This document shows, piece after piece, positions 8,841-19,593 of a stretch of 58,296 nucleotides of DNA; position 1 is the stretch's first letter; each line of letters starts with the position of its first letter. The translations under genes and the position numbers were made by a program. Source of the DNA: JACKHA01 sp041401985 (GTDB taxonomy: Bacteria > Planctomycetota > Phycisphaerae > Phycisphaerales > UBA1924); assembly GCA_041401985.1 (NCBI GenBank), contig JAWKTE010000024.1, positions 1-58,296 of the forward strand, given 5' to 3'. The notes below the pieces were generated by a model, which was not told where the DNA came from, made no database searches, and worked only from the letters and a program-made list of their open reading frames with translations.

Positions 8841-9593
8841 ATGAACCACCATTCCATGACCGCGCCGACCACACGAACCGCCGCACTCTCGGGCTCGGCC
8901 GCGGCGGCGCTGCTCGCGCTGTCAGCGAGCCACGCCCTCGCAGGCGGGAGCGACATCGCCATCACCAACATCGGCGGCAAGGTCGTCACCGGCACCGGCG
9001 ACCACACTTTCTACCCCAACGAGTTCGAGTTCCCCGAGCGTGTGTTCGGCGCCGATCTTCTGGAGCAGGGCGGGTTCGTCTTCACCGACGAGCCAGGCTG
9101 GCTCGGCCCCTTCGACAACGTGGGCGAGGGCTTCGCCCCCGGCTCGTCGCTGGGCTTCAACATCCGCCGGGCCTTGCGCTCCTGGACCGGCGACGAGTTC
9201 TTCGCCGGCCCCGCCCCTGAGCACATGCGCCTCTACGACTCCGGCCCCGGCACCAACCAGGTCTTCAGCCCGCCGACCGACGTGCTCGTGCCCGGCTTCG
9301 CCGTGATCGCCGACGCCAATGTCCACGCCGCCGGCGGCTTCGACGAGCACCCCTTCTACGAACTCACCACCAACACCCCCGGCATCTACCTGCTCGAACT
9401 CGAGATCTGGTCCTCCGATCCGGGCGTCGCGACCTCCGATCCCATCTGGATCGTGTTCAACTACGGCCTGAGCGAGCCCGAGCACGAGGAGGCCATCGAG
9501 TGGACCGAGGCCAATCTGGTGCCCGCCCCCGGCGCACTGGCCCTGCTCGCCGGCGCTGGTCTCTTGAGCGGCCGGCGCCGCCGCTCGGCCTGA
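8841..9593 (+). CDS. Exported PEP-CTERM-like paralogue of the preceding protein
   Basis: About 250 residues. ATG 8841 has a strong GGAAGGAAAGAG upstream. The signal peptide ends near ALA-GG. The ectodomain matches the preceding gene's product over its length, including FGFNIRRALRSW-type and IWSSDPGVATSDPIW segments, but the C-terminus is different: instead of a dockerin it has a Pro-Ala-Pro-Gly motif, a hydrophobic helix (ALALLAGAGLLSG) and an Arg cluster (RRRRSA), which is a PEP-CTERM-like sorting tail. The pair therefore shows one ectodomain with two different anchoring signals side by side. A perfect 13-bp-stem hairpin follows the gene, closing this transcription unit. Confidence 0.83.
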   Translation: MNHHSMTAPTTRTAALSGSAAAALLALSASHALAGGSDIAITNIGGKVVTGTGDHTFYPNEFEFPERVFGADLLEQGGFVFTDEPGWLGPFDNVGEGFAPGSSLGFNIRRALRSWTGDEFFAGPAPEHMRLYDSGPGTNQVFSPPTDVLVPGFAVIADANVHAAGGFDEHPFYELTTNTPGIYLLELEIWSSDPGVATSDPIWIVFNYGLSEPEHEEAIEWTEANLVPAPGALALLAGAGLLSGRRRRSA

Positions 9594-9659
9594 CGATGCC
9601 GTGAACACACCCCAACCCCGCGTCGGGCTCGTCGGAGGAGGCGGGCCCGACCGCCCCCA

Positions 9660-9697
9660 GCGCCCGCCGGCGCACGACGCCGGCGGGCGCGATTGTT
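9660..9697 (+). terminator. Strong hairpin ending the 6.2-9.6 kb unit
   Basis: GCGCCCGCCGGCG (9660-9672) pairs perfectly over 13 bp with 9678-9690 around the loop CACGA, followed by GATTGTT. The rest of the 350-base gap 9594-9943 holds only a palindrome at 9825 and a TAGACT -10-like element near 9868. Confidence 0.65.
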
Positions 9698-9824
9698 CGC
9701 ACAGACGGGCGGGCGGCTTCCGAGTGCCCCAACGTGTGGGAACCCGCCCGGTGTCTGATTCGGCCCGGCCCGGTCGTGGTTGGCCGGGCCAGTGTCGGGC
9801 GCGTCGAACCCCGTCCGGATCAAC

Positions 9825-9836
9825 GATGACGTCATC
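9825..9836. promoter_or_regulatory. Perfect 12-bp palindrome GATGACGTCATC
   Basis: A perfect palindrome lies in a locally AT-richer stretch, about 40 bases upstream of a TAGACT -10-like element and 119 bases before the start codon at 9944. It has the form of a dimeric regulator site; no regulator is known. Confidence 0.35.
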
Positions 9837-9943
9837 TATTGTCTGGCTTTGTTCGCATCCGCGTGTTAGACTGATGTCGCCGGTGCCGGGCGACCGCATC
9901 CACCGCGAGCCACGCTCTGCATCGGCCTTCGAAAGGACACCCA

Positions 9944-11194
9944 GTGCGTCTTGCCGCGTTTCTCGTCGTGGGCGGGTGCGCCGTCGCCGCGCACGCGCAG
10001 TGGACCGTCGTGAACCTCCAGAATCCCGCGTGGGTCCAGGCGCAAGCCCAGGGCGTCGGAGGCGGGCAGCAAGTCGGGTGGGTGCAGACGGGCGGGACCG
10101 TCGCGTCCATCCGCGCCAGCCTGTGGTCGGGCTCGGCGGGGTCCTGGGTCAATCTGCACCCGGCCTCGGCGGTGTACTCGTTCGCGAACGCCGCGGATGG
10201 CGAGCAGCAGGTCGGCGAGGCGTTCTTCGGCGCGCCTTCGCACGCGAGCCTGTGGACGGGCACCGCCGCGTCGTGGGTGGACCTCAACCCCGCCGGCGTG
10301 ACCGACTCGGCCGCGTTCGATGTGGACGCGGGCACGCAGGTCGGGCGGGCACTGGTGCTCGGCTACCACGCGAGCCTTTGGACCGGCACCGCGGCGTCGT
10401 GGGTCGACCTGAACCCGCCGCCCACGCTGGGGTATGGGCACGCATCCGAGGCGTACGCGATCAGCGGCAATCGCGTCGTCGGATACGTCGTGGATGTGGG
10501 CGGCGTGATGAGCGCGAGCCTGTGGGTTGGGGGCGGGGCGTGGATCAACCTGCACCCGCCCGGCAACATCTCGTCGCAGGCCTTCGGGGTGGACGCGGCG
10601 CAGGTTGTCGGCGAGGTGAGGGTGCCGGACACATCGAGCCACGCGGCCCTGTGGACGGGCGGAGCCGGCACGTGGGTCGACCTGTACCCGGGCGCGACCG
10701 TGAACTCGCGCGCCACCGACGTTGCGGGAGGACAGCAGGTCGGGTACGCGCAGGTCGGTGGCTGGTTCCACGCGAGCCTTTGGACCGGCACCGCGGCCTC
10801 ACGGGTCGATCTGCACTCGTTCCTGCCGGCCACGTTCCTCACGTCGCAGGCCGAGAGCATCTGGACCAGCGCGGGCGTGACCTACGTCGCCGGGCACGGG
10901 TACAACACGCAGACCAACCGCGAAGAGGCCCTGCTCTGGACGCGCGGCATGGTGTGCCGCCCGGACCTCACAACCACAGCGGTCGCCGGGACGCCCGGCT
11001 ACGGCGTGCCCGACGGCATCCTGAACACCAACGACTTCTTTTACTACCTCGCCCAGTTCGCGGCTGGAAACCTCGCGGTCGCGGACCTCACCGCGTCGGC
11101 CGTCGCCGGCACGCCGGGCTACGGCGTACCCAACGGCGTGCTGAGCAACGATGACTTCTTCTTCTACCTGGTGCTTTACGCAGCGGGTTGTTAG
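9944..11194 (+). CDS. Exported dockerin-tailed repeat protein (LWTG repeats)
   Basis: 416 residues. The GTG at 9944 follows GAAAGGACAC and begins a signal peptide (MRLAAFLVVGGCAVAAHA-QW). From about residue 25 to 330 there are some seven imperfect repeats of 40-50 residues, each with the core HASLWTGTAASWVDLNP and a following GxQQVG segment. Repeats of this sort probably build a beta-propeller or HAF-like fold; the protein at 46038-47318 is a more typical HAF-repeat relative. The dockerin tail is slightly divergent: CRPDL, DGILNTNDFFYYL with Thr-Asn in place of Asn-Asp, then NGVLSNDDFFFYL and AAGC. Function is unknown; a surface-displayed binding protein is the simplest guess. Confidence 0.83.
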   Translation: MRLAAFLVVGGCAVAAHAQWTVVNLQNPAWVQAQAQGVGGGQQVGWVQTGGTVASIRASLWSGSAGSWVNLHPASAVYSFANAADGEQQVGEAFFGAPSHASLWTGTAASWVDLNPAGVTDSAAFDVDAGTQVGRALVLGYHASLWTGTAASWVDLNPPPTLGYGHASEAYAISGNRVVGYVVDVGGVMSASLWVGGGAWINLHPPGNISSQAFGVDAAQVVGEVRVPDTSSHAALWTGGAGTWVDLYPGATVNSRATDVAGGQQVGYAQVGGWFHASLWTGTAASRVDLHSFLPATFLTSQAESIWTSAGVTYVAGHGYNTQTNREEALLWTRGMVCRPDLTTTAVAGTPGYGVPDGILNTNDFFYYLAQFAAGNLAVADLTASAVAGTPGYGVPNGVLSNDDFFFYLVLYAAGC

Positions 11195-11321
11195 CGCGAC
11201 GCAGACGTGGTGCCTCATCGACGAGCCGCGCGGGCCCACCAGCACCGCTCACGCGATCTCGGAGAAAAAGAAACTTCGCGGTTGCCCGGACTCGCCCGTG
11301 AGGGCCGCGCCCCCGTTCTCG

Positions 11322-11378
11322 CTTTGGGTTCGTGCCGGTGAGTGCCGGCCCGAAACAGACCGCTCGAACCCAAAGGAG
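11322..11378 (+). promoter_or_regulatory. 5'UTR stem that covers part of the ribosome binding site
   Basis: CTTTGGGTTCG (11322-11332) is perfectly complementary to CGAACCCAAAG (11365-11375). The right arm runs into the Shine-Dalgarno AAAGGAG (11372-11378) of the gene starting at 11386, so folding would hide its first four bases. A smaller GCCGG/GCCGGC hairpin sits in the loop. This could act as a translational switch or thermometer; no known riboswitch class is recognised. Confidence 0.45.
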
Positions 11379-11385
11379 TCGAACC

Positions 11386-13666
11386 ATGTCCCGCAACACG
11401 AACACCGCGAACCGCGCCGCCCGAACCCGCAACCTGACCCAAAGCGCCGGCCTGGCCCTGTGCATGGCCGCCGGGGTCGCGTCGATCACCGCCACCGCCC
11501 CCGAGGCCCGGGGCGACGAACTCTGGCGACAGACCAAGCGATACACGGCCCAGGTGGTCGGGGCCTACGAGGCCGCCGTCGCCAAACTCGATGAGGCCAA
11601 GGACGCGCTCGAAGACGCCAAGGACCTGCTCTCGGCGCTCCGCACCGCCCTGACCGCCGCCGGCGGAGCCGTTTCCAATCCGGCGCTGGCCGCCCGCGTC
11701 GCTCAGGCGGCGGCGACCGTCGCCACCGCGGAGGGCGTCGTGGCCGCCGCCGCCGAGGCCGTGGTCGTCGCGACCGCCGCCGCCGCCGCGTTCCTGGCCG
11801 GCACCGGCATCGGCCAGGGCGCCAACTACCTCATCTCCTGGTGCTGGGACCCGATCTGCGAGTTCGACGGCGCCGCGACCTACGCCTTCCCCGACGACGC
11901 CCAGGTCGACCAGTGGGTCGAGCGGATGCTGCTCAACTCCACCGGCGTGCCCATCACCAAGGCCGACTTCGACGCGGCCGAAGCCGCCTTCCCCGGCACC
12001 GGCGCCGTGTCGTGGGACTACCTGCGCCAGACCGTCCGCACCTACGCCATTGCCGCACGCGGCATCGGGGCGTACACCAACACCGACTACGACGGCGTGC
12101 TGGCCGCGGCCCAGGACCTGCAGGACCAGACCGATGTGCAGGCCGCCACCGCAACGCAGTTCGCCGCCCACTTCGCCACCGTCCAGACCTTCACCACCGA
12201 CCCGCGGGGCGAGATGCAGGACGCGATCAACGAACTCCAGTCCCTCCTGCCCGACGTCGGCCAGTTGCCCAACCCCGTCGCCACCCAGGCGATGATCCAG
12301 GACGCCATCGCCTCGATGCAGCAGGCCGTGTTCCGGATGGACCAGATCAGCGCTTTCCCCGCCGGCCCCGCGCAGCAACTCGACGGCGAGGTCTTCAACC
12401 CCCTGACCATCCAGGCCTACCAGCAGTTCCTGGACGACTGCCGCGTCAACGGCGCGGCCGCCCTGCCCATGGTCGAGGTCCGCGGCGTCGATGACATCAT
12501 GAACTCCCTCGGCCTGGTCAACCGCGGCCAGGGAACCATGGCCCACGACATCGCGTTCTGGGACGGCGTCGGCGACACCGCCAACGAGGCCGCCCGCTTC
12601 GGCCCCGGCGGCGTCTCGCTCAACAGCGAGATCCTGATCGACTCGGCCAACTTCTACTGGCGCAGCATCGACCTGTCCGAGTCCCCGCTGGTCCACAACG
12701 CGCTGGCCGATCGCCAGGGGACGTTCTTCGAGTTCGAGCAGCCCCTGTTCTTCCCGGGCCAGATCCCGCCGTCGAGCGTCTGGATTGCCACGCCCGACCT
12801 GCCCGGCTTCGAGTCGTGGCGCTGCCTGCCCTACCCGCCCAGCCCGCTCGGCATCGACTACCTCATGGGCGGGCGCGACCAGTTCCTGGGCGTTCTGGCC
12901 CCGCCCATCGGCACCCAGCACGGGCTCGATCTGCTGCTGCCCCCGCCCAGCCCGCCGCCCTTCCTGCTGCCCCCCGTCGTCGTCGGCCTGGACCTGCACC
13001 TCCAGAGCGTGGTCCTCAACCCGGCCGGCGCGAGCGCGGGCGGCGTGAGCGTCCAGACCGCCGCGCCCGGCGCGGGCGTCCGCGTCCAGTTCCAGACCGC
13101 GGGCCAGGACCGGTTCCAGCCGGTCGTCGAGACCCGCGACGCCGCCGGCGCGCCCATGCTCGTCCCGTTGCCCATTATCGACGAGGGCTGGCACCACATG
13201 TCGATCATGATCGACCCGCAGACCGGCGAGATCATCCGCTTCACACTCATCAACAACTCCACCGCCCAGGGCGCGGTGTTCGAATCGCCCGCGTGGTTCG
13301 TCGCCCCCGCCGGCACGCAGGTCGGCCCCGTCCAGCACATGGCCCTCCGCGCCGGCGGCGGCGTGGCGGCTGGCTCGGTCGCGATGGGCGTCGACAACGT
13401 CGCCGTCGCCTACATGACCCCGTCCTGCGACGCCGACCTGACCACCACCGCCATCGCCGGCACCCCCGGCTACGGCGTGCCCAACGGCGTGCTCGACAAC
13501 AACGACTTCTTCTACTACCTCGCCCAGTTCGCCGCCGGCAACGCCGCCGTCGCCGACCTGACCACCTCGGCCGTCCCCGGCAGCCCCGGCTACGGCGTCC
13601 CGAACGGCGACCATCAACAACGAGGACTTCTTCTACTACCTGGGCCTCTTCGCGGCGGGCTGCTGA
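11386..13666 (+). CDS. Large exported dockerin-tailed protein, one frameshift near 3' end
   Basis: About 759 residues after correction. ATG 11386 has AAAGGAG at 11372-11378. The signal peptide ends near ARG-DE. Residues 40-150 are Ala-rich helices (VAKLDEAKDALEDAKDLL), probably coiled coil; the C-terminal half (from about 370) is a beta-sandwich of concanavalin/LamG type judging by GWHHMSIMIDPQTGE and VGPVQHMALRAGG. The tail starts CDADL, NGVLDNNDFFYYL. In the second unit an extra G near 13609 breaks the frame: reading without it gives TINNEDFFYYLGLFAAGC and a TGA at 13664-13666, exactly like the other family members. Uncorrected, the frame runs on to 13917. I treat this as a sequencing indel or very recent mutation. 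Confidence 0.8.
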
Positions 13667-13670
13667 GAGT

Positions 13671-13726
13671 CCCTCCCCCGCGTGCGGGAGGTGTCATGCG
13701 AGGCTCTGCGAGCATGACGGAGGGGG
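13671..13726. repeat. Palindromic repeat family 1, intergenic copy
   Basis: This 56-base element starts CCCTCCCCCGCGTGCGGGAG and contains a stem GTCATGC/GCATGAC around a constant GAGGCTC core. Related copies lie at 19930-19988 and, inverted, at 56820-56877. Here it fills the space between two convergent genes. Read on the - strand it would encode PSVMLAEPR, close to the peptide the coding copies encode. Confidence 0.85.
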
Positions 13727-13771
13727 CACGCCGCCCACGATCACGACAAGTTCCCCATCAACCAATCTCTC

Positions 13772-13799
13772 GGGGCGGGCCACCACGGCCCGCCCCTTT
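13772..13799. terminator. Bidirectional hairpin between convergent genes
   Basis: GGGGCGGGCC (13772-13781) and GGCCCGCCCC (13787-13796) form a perfect 10-bp stem with loop ACCAC, followed by TTTG on the + strand. Convergent genes end on either side. Confidence 0.65.
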
Positions 13800-13828
13800 G
13801 CATTGGCCCGACGAGAGACGCCGCAGGA

Positions 13829-14620
13829 TCAGTACCAGATCATCACCACCGCGTCGTACGCCGCGTGCGCCGCCACGATCCCCCACAACCGCCCCGTCAG
13901 GCGGAACGTGGCCGTGAACACCAGCCCCATCGCAAGGATCGACGGCATCGCCCACACGCCCTGGTAGATGTGGTACGACGCGAACAGGCACGTCGCCACC
14001 ACGACCGCCTTCACCGCGCTACCCAGCAGCCGCTCCAGCCGCGTCACGAGGTACGCCGAGATCACCAACTGCTCCGAGAGGCTGTTGGCCAGGCTCAGCG
14101 CCACGATCGAAGCCCGGTCCGCAAGCCCCGTCGGCGCGGGGAACATCGCCTCCATCTCCGCCGCCTCGATGTCGTCCGGCATCGTCGCGTCGTACAACTC
14201 CACCACGACCGGCAGGTTCCACAGCACGAACCACAGCACCCACGGCACGGCCCACGACGCCGCGAACACGCCCACCGCCACGCCAACGTCCTGCCAACCA
14301 ATCCGCAGCACCCCGAACCCCCGGAGGCCCTCGGGCGACCGCCACATCAGGTACAGCATCACCGCGCTGATCGACGCCGCGCTCGTGGTCGTCATCACGG
14401 CGTCGATGACCCAGCCGGGGTGAGCCGATTCAACGTACAGCGACACCACCGCGTTCACCGTGTGCGCCAGCACGCCGAAAACCACCACGACCAGCAGTTC
14501 GACCCACAGCACCCGCCGCAGCGCCGCGTCCGCTTCCCCTGGGCCGGTCGGCAACGGCGCCGCCCCAGCACCGTCATCGGTCGCGGCAACCACAGGCGAT
14601 TCCGGCTCGGGCGTCTGCAT
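13829..14620 (-). CDS. CPBP family intramembrane protein (protease-like)
   Basis: 263 residues with about seven to eight hydrophobic segments. The CPBP (Abi/Rce1-like) motifs are present in order in the C-terminal half: SEQLVISAYLVTRLE, FASYHIYQGV (F-x-x-x-H) and HAAYDAV (H-x-x-x-D). The first motif is normally Glu-Glu-x-x-x-Arg; here the second Glu is Gln and the Arg spacing differs, so activity is uncertain. Members cleave or modify membrane-bound substrates, or act in prenyl-protein or bacteriocin handling. The gene begins 12 bases after the stop of the methyltransferase at 14633, suggesting one transcript. Confidence 0.75.
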   Translation of the reverse strand: MQTPEPESPVVAATDDGAGAAPLPTGPGEADAALRRVLWVELLVVVVFGVLAHTVNAVVSLYVESAHPGWVIDAVMTTTSAASISAVMLYLMWRSPEGLRGFGVLRIGWQDVGVAVGVFAASWAVPWVLWFVLWNLPVVVELYDATMPDDIEAAEMEAMFPAPTGLADRASIVALSLANSLSEQLVISAYLVTRLERLLGSAVKAVVVATCLFASYHIYQGVWAMPSILAMGLVFTATFRLTGRLWGIVAAHAAYDAVVMIWY

Positions 14621-14632
14621 CGGCCCAGCCTA

Positions 14633-15412
14633 TCAGCCCGCGGCACCCTCGCCCGTCCGGGCCAGGTACAGCCCGAACCCCAGCGTGTCCCGCCCCCAGC
14701 GCTGCGCGATCCGCCGCCACGCCCGGGCCCGCTCGAGCATCGCCGGCGCGTCCGGGTCCTCGGGGTGGGCGCGGCAATGCTCGTACGCGCCCCGGAAGTA
14801 CGCCCACTCGTACGCGTCCCAGTCGTCGTCCGACGCCGTCGCGGCCCACAGCGGCTCGAGCCCGCGCTCGACCAGGAACTCGATCGTCGCGCCGTGCGAC
14901 ATCGCCTCGTCCTCGCGCCCGCCGAGGGCCTCGAGGTACTCGGGCGCGGGAGGGCGCTTCCAGTACCCGGTCCCCAGCAGCACGAGCCCGCCCGGGCGCG
15001 TCAGACGCGTCAGGATCGGCACCGCCGCCCCCAGGTCACCCAGCGCGTGCACCGACCCGACGCACAGGCACGCGTCGAAACCCTCGCCAGCCGCCGCGCC
15101 GTCCAGCAGCTCGCGCACATACTCGCCCGCGTCCCGCTGCTCGACCCGAATCCGCTTGCCGAGCGACCGCGCGTCCGCCCGCTCACGGATCGCCCCGCAG
15201 CACGCCGCCGACCGCTCCACCGCCACGCCCGTCGCCCCGAACCGCTCGCACACGCGGCACAGGATCTCCCCCTTGCCCGCACCAATGTCCAGCACCCGCG
15301 CGCCGGCGTCCAGCAACATCGCGTCGATGGCCGCGTCCGTTTTGGCGGGCGAGACGGGGTTGCAGATGTCAAGCGAAGCGTGGGCGATGAACGACGCGCG
15401 GTCTCGGTCCAT
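14633..15412 (-). CDS. SAM-dependent methyltransferase
   Basis: 259 residues. A Rossmann class I methyltransferase: motif I ARVLDIGAGKGEIL (about residues 38-51), motif II acidic end in GVAVERS, and the post-motif GFDACLCVGSVHALGD followed by RPGGLVLLGTGYW. It resembles ubiquinone/menaquinone-type and SAM-binding domain proteins of unknown substrate. A clear ribosome binding site is not visible at ATG 15412. It lies between a zinc-ribbon gene and a CPBP gene on the same strand, with gaps of 60 and 12 bases, so it is probably part of the same transcript. Confidence 0.8.
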   Translation of the reverse strand: MDRDRASFIAHASLDICNPVSPAKTDAAIDAMLLDAGARVLDIGAGKGEILCRVCERFGATGVAVERSAACCGAIRERADARSLGKRIRVEQRDAGEYVRELLDGAAAGEGFDACLCVGSVHALGDLGAAVPILTRLTRPGGLVLLGTGYWKRPPAPEYLEALGGREDEAMSHGATIEFLVERGLEPLWAATASDDDWDAYEWAYFRGAYEHCRAHPEDPDAPAMLERARAWRRIAQRWGRDTLGFGLYLARTGEGAAG

Positions 15413-15472
15413 GCCGCGAGCGTATGTCTGTGCGAGGCGGTTGCGCCGAGTTCGTCCCGTCGTCGCCGCGTT

Positions 15473-15979
15473 CTACAAGACTTGTCCCAGCAGTTCGCGG
15501 AGACGCGCGAGGCTGCCGATCACTTCATCCCGATTCTTCGCCACAACGATCCATCGTGGCAGCCTGCTCTGAAGGCTCGTGTTCGAGCGACCGCTCTCGG
15601 TCATCGAGCGAGGCCGCAACGCTGCTGCGACGTAGCGTTGCAGCCAATCCAGATGTTCCTCGTTGATCGCCCACAGCGTCTCGCCGCAACAGGGCGTGCG
15701 GAGGAAGAGCGGCACTCGCAACGAACCAATCGTCAGGCAGCCATGGGCATCAACCGTGGGCCGCGCGGCCTCCTCGTGGACGTAGCCGCAGCCTCCGCAG
15801 GTGAGCCGACTCCCGCGAGTGATCGCGGCCGCCTCGGTGTGGCCATGCGGCGAGCGCACCTCGGGCTCGTGCAGACCGGCCCTCGCAGCGCCGCCGCAAC
15901 GCGGGCAACGGACTAGCACGCGATCGAGGAAGTCAGCCAAATAGACCGGGATTTCGATTGACGCGTTTTGGTCCGCCAC
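15473..15979 (-). CDS. Zinc-ribbon protein of unknown function
   Basis: About 168 residues from GTG 15979, chosen because GGGAG lies eight bases upstream; a GTG at 16000 directly after the aconitase stop is an alternative. Cysteines come in ribbon pairs: VRCPRCGGAAR (about residues 24-34), LTCGGCGY (about 60), and TPCCGETLW (about 100), the first two forming a likely TFIIB-type zinc ribbon. The C-terminal third is helical (RDEVIGSLARLRELLGQVL). Local GC is lower than in neighbouring genes. It sits 21 bases downstream of aconitase. Role unknown. Confidence 0.72.
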   Translation of the reverse strand: MADQNASIEIPVYLADFLDRVLVRCPRCGGAARAGLHEPEVRSPHGHTEAAAITRGSRLTCGGCGYVHEEAARPTVDAHGCLTIGSLRVPLFLRTPCCGETLWAINEEHLDWLQRYVAAALRPRSMTESGRSNTSLQSRLPRWIVVAKNRDEVIGSLARLRELLGQVL

Positions 15980-16000
15980 AGCACGTGCTCCCGGCGGCAC

Positions 16001-18887
<2,887 letters not shown>

Positions 18888-19036
18888 GGGTCGCTCCTTT
18901 CGAATCGCTTCGGGGAATCATCGGCGGGCGCGGGGCATGAGTCGAATCGATCAGGATTACGACTTGCATAAACACTGATGATGCGATCAGCCTCGCCCGC
19001 GGCGCGTCGATCCCCCGTCAACATAGCATCACGCCA

Positions 19037-19593
19037 ATGGACGCCTCGCCCACAAACACCCCCCCGCACTCGCTCATGGCCGACATCGTCGCCGGCATGC
19101 ACCTGGACCCCCTCGGCGTCCACGGCCTGCGCCACTGGGCACGCGTCCATGGCCTGGGCCTCCACCTCGCCGCCCGCACCGGCGCCGATCCGGTCGTCGT
19201 GTGCCTCTTCGCCGTCTTCCACGACGCCCGCCGCGTGAACGACTTCGACGACCCGCAGCACGGCCCGCGCGGGGCCGCGCTGGCCGAGTCCCTCCGGGCC
19301 ACGCACCTGGCCCACCTCACGGACCCGCAGTTCTCGCTGCTCGCCGCGCCGCGTGCCGCGACCACACCCACGCCCGCACCCACCCCGACCCCACCATCGC
19401 GACGTGCTTCGACGCCGACCGCCTCGACCTGGCCCGCGTCGGCACCACGCCCCACCCAGGCCGCCTCTGCACCGACGCGGCCCGCGACCCGGCCCTCATC
19501 GCCGCGGCGTGCGAAGAGGCCAGTGCCGATGCGCTCACCCCGCTCGCGGCCGAGTGGATCAAGGCGCTGCGGATCGACGACCGCGGCTACTGA
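19037..19593 (+). CDS. HD-superfamily phosphohydrolase-like protein, one frameshift
   Basis: Roughly 185 residues after repair. Metal-binding motifs of the HD superfamily appear in order: GLRHWARVHGLGL (first His), FAVFHDARRVND (His-Asp), then, in the next frame, ACRDHTHARTHPDP and TCFDADRLDLARVG (Asp). Near 19345-19355 one base is missing, so the protein switches frame between LLAA and CRDHT. The start ATG 19037 lies in the divergent 149-base gap with aconitase. HD proteins are usually phosphohydrolases or nucleotidases; the substrate is unknown. Its TGA (19591-19593) overlaps the end of the convergent metallo-hydrolase gene. Confidence 0.7.

Noticed and set aside
11215..13620. An 801-codon - strand frame opposite the large dockerin gene
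   Set aside because: Composition is typical of a shadow frame; the + strand carries a ribosome binding site, signal peptide and dockerin units.
13667..13917. Extension of the large dockerin protein to 13917
   Set aside because: Removing one G near 13609 restores the exact tail and a stop at 13664-13666; the extension is Arg/Pro-rich noise over the repeat and terminator.
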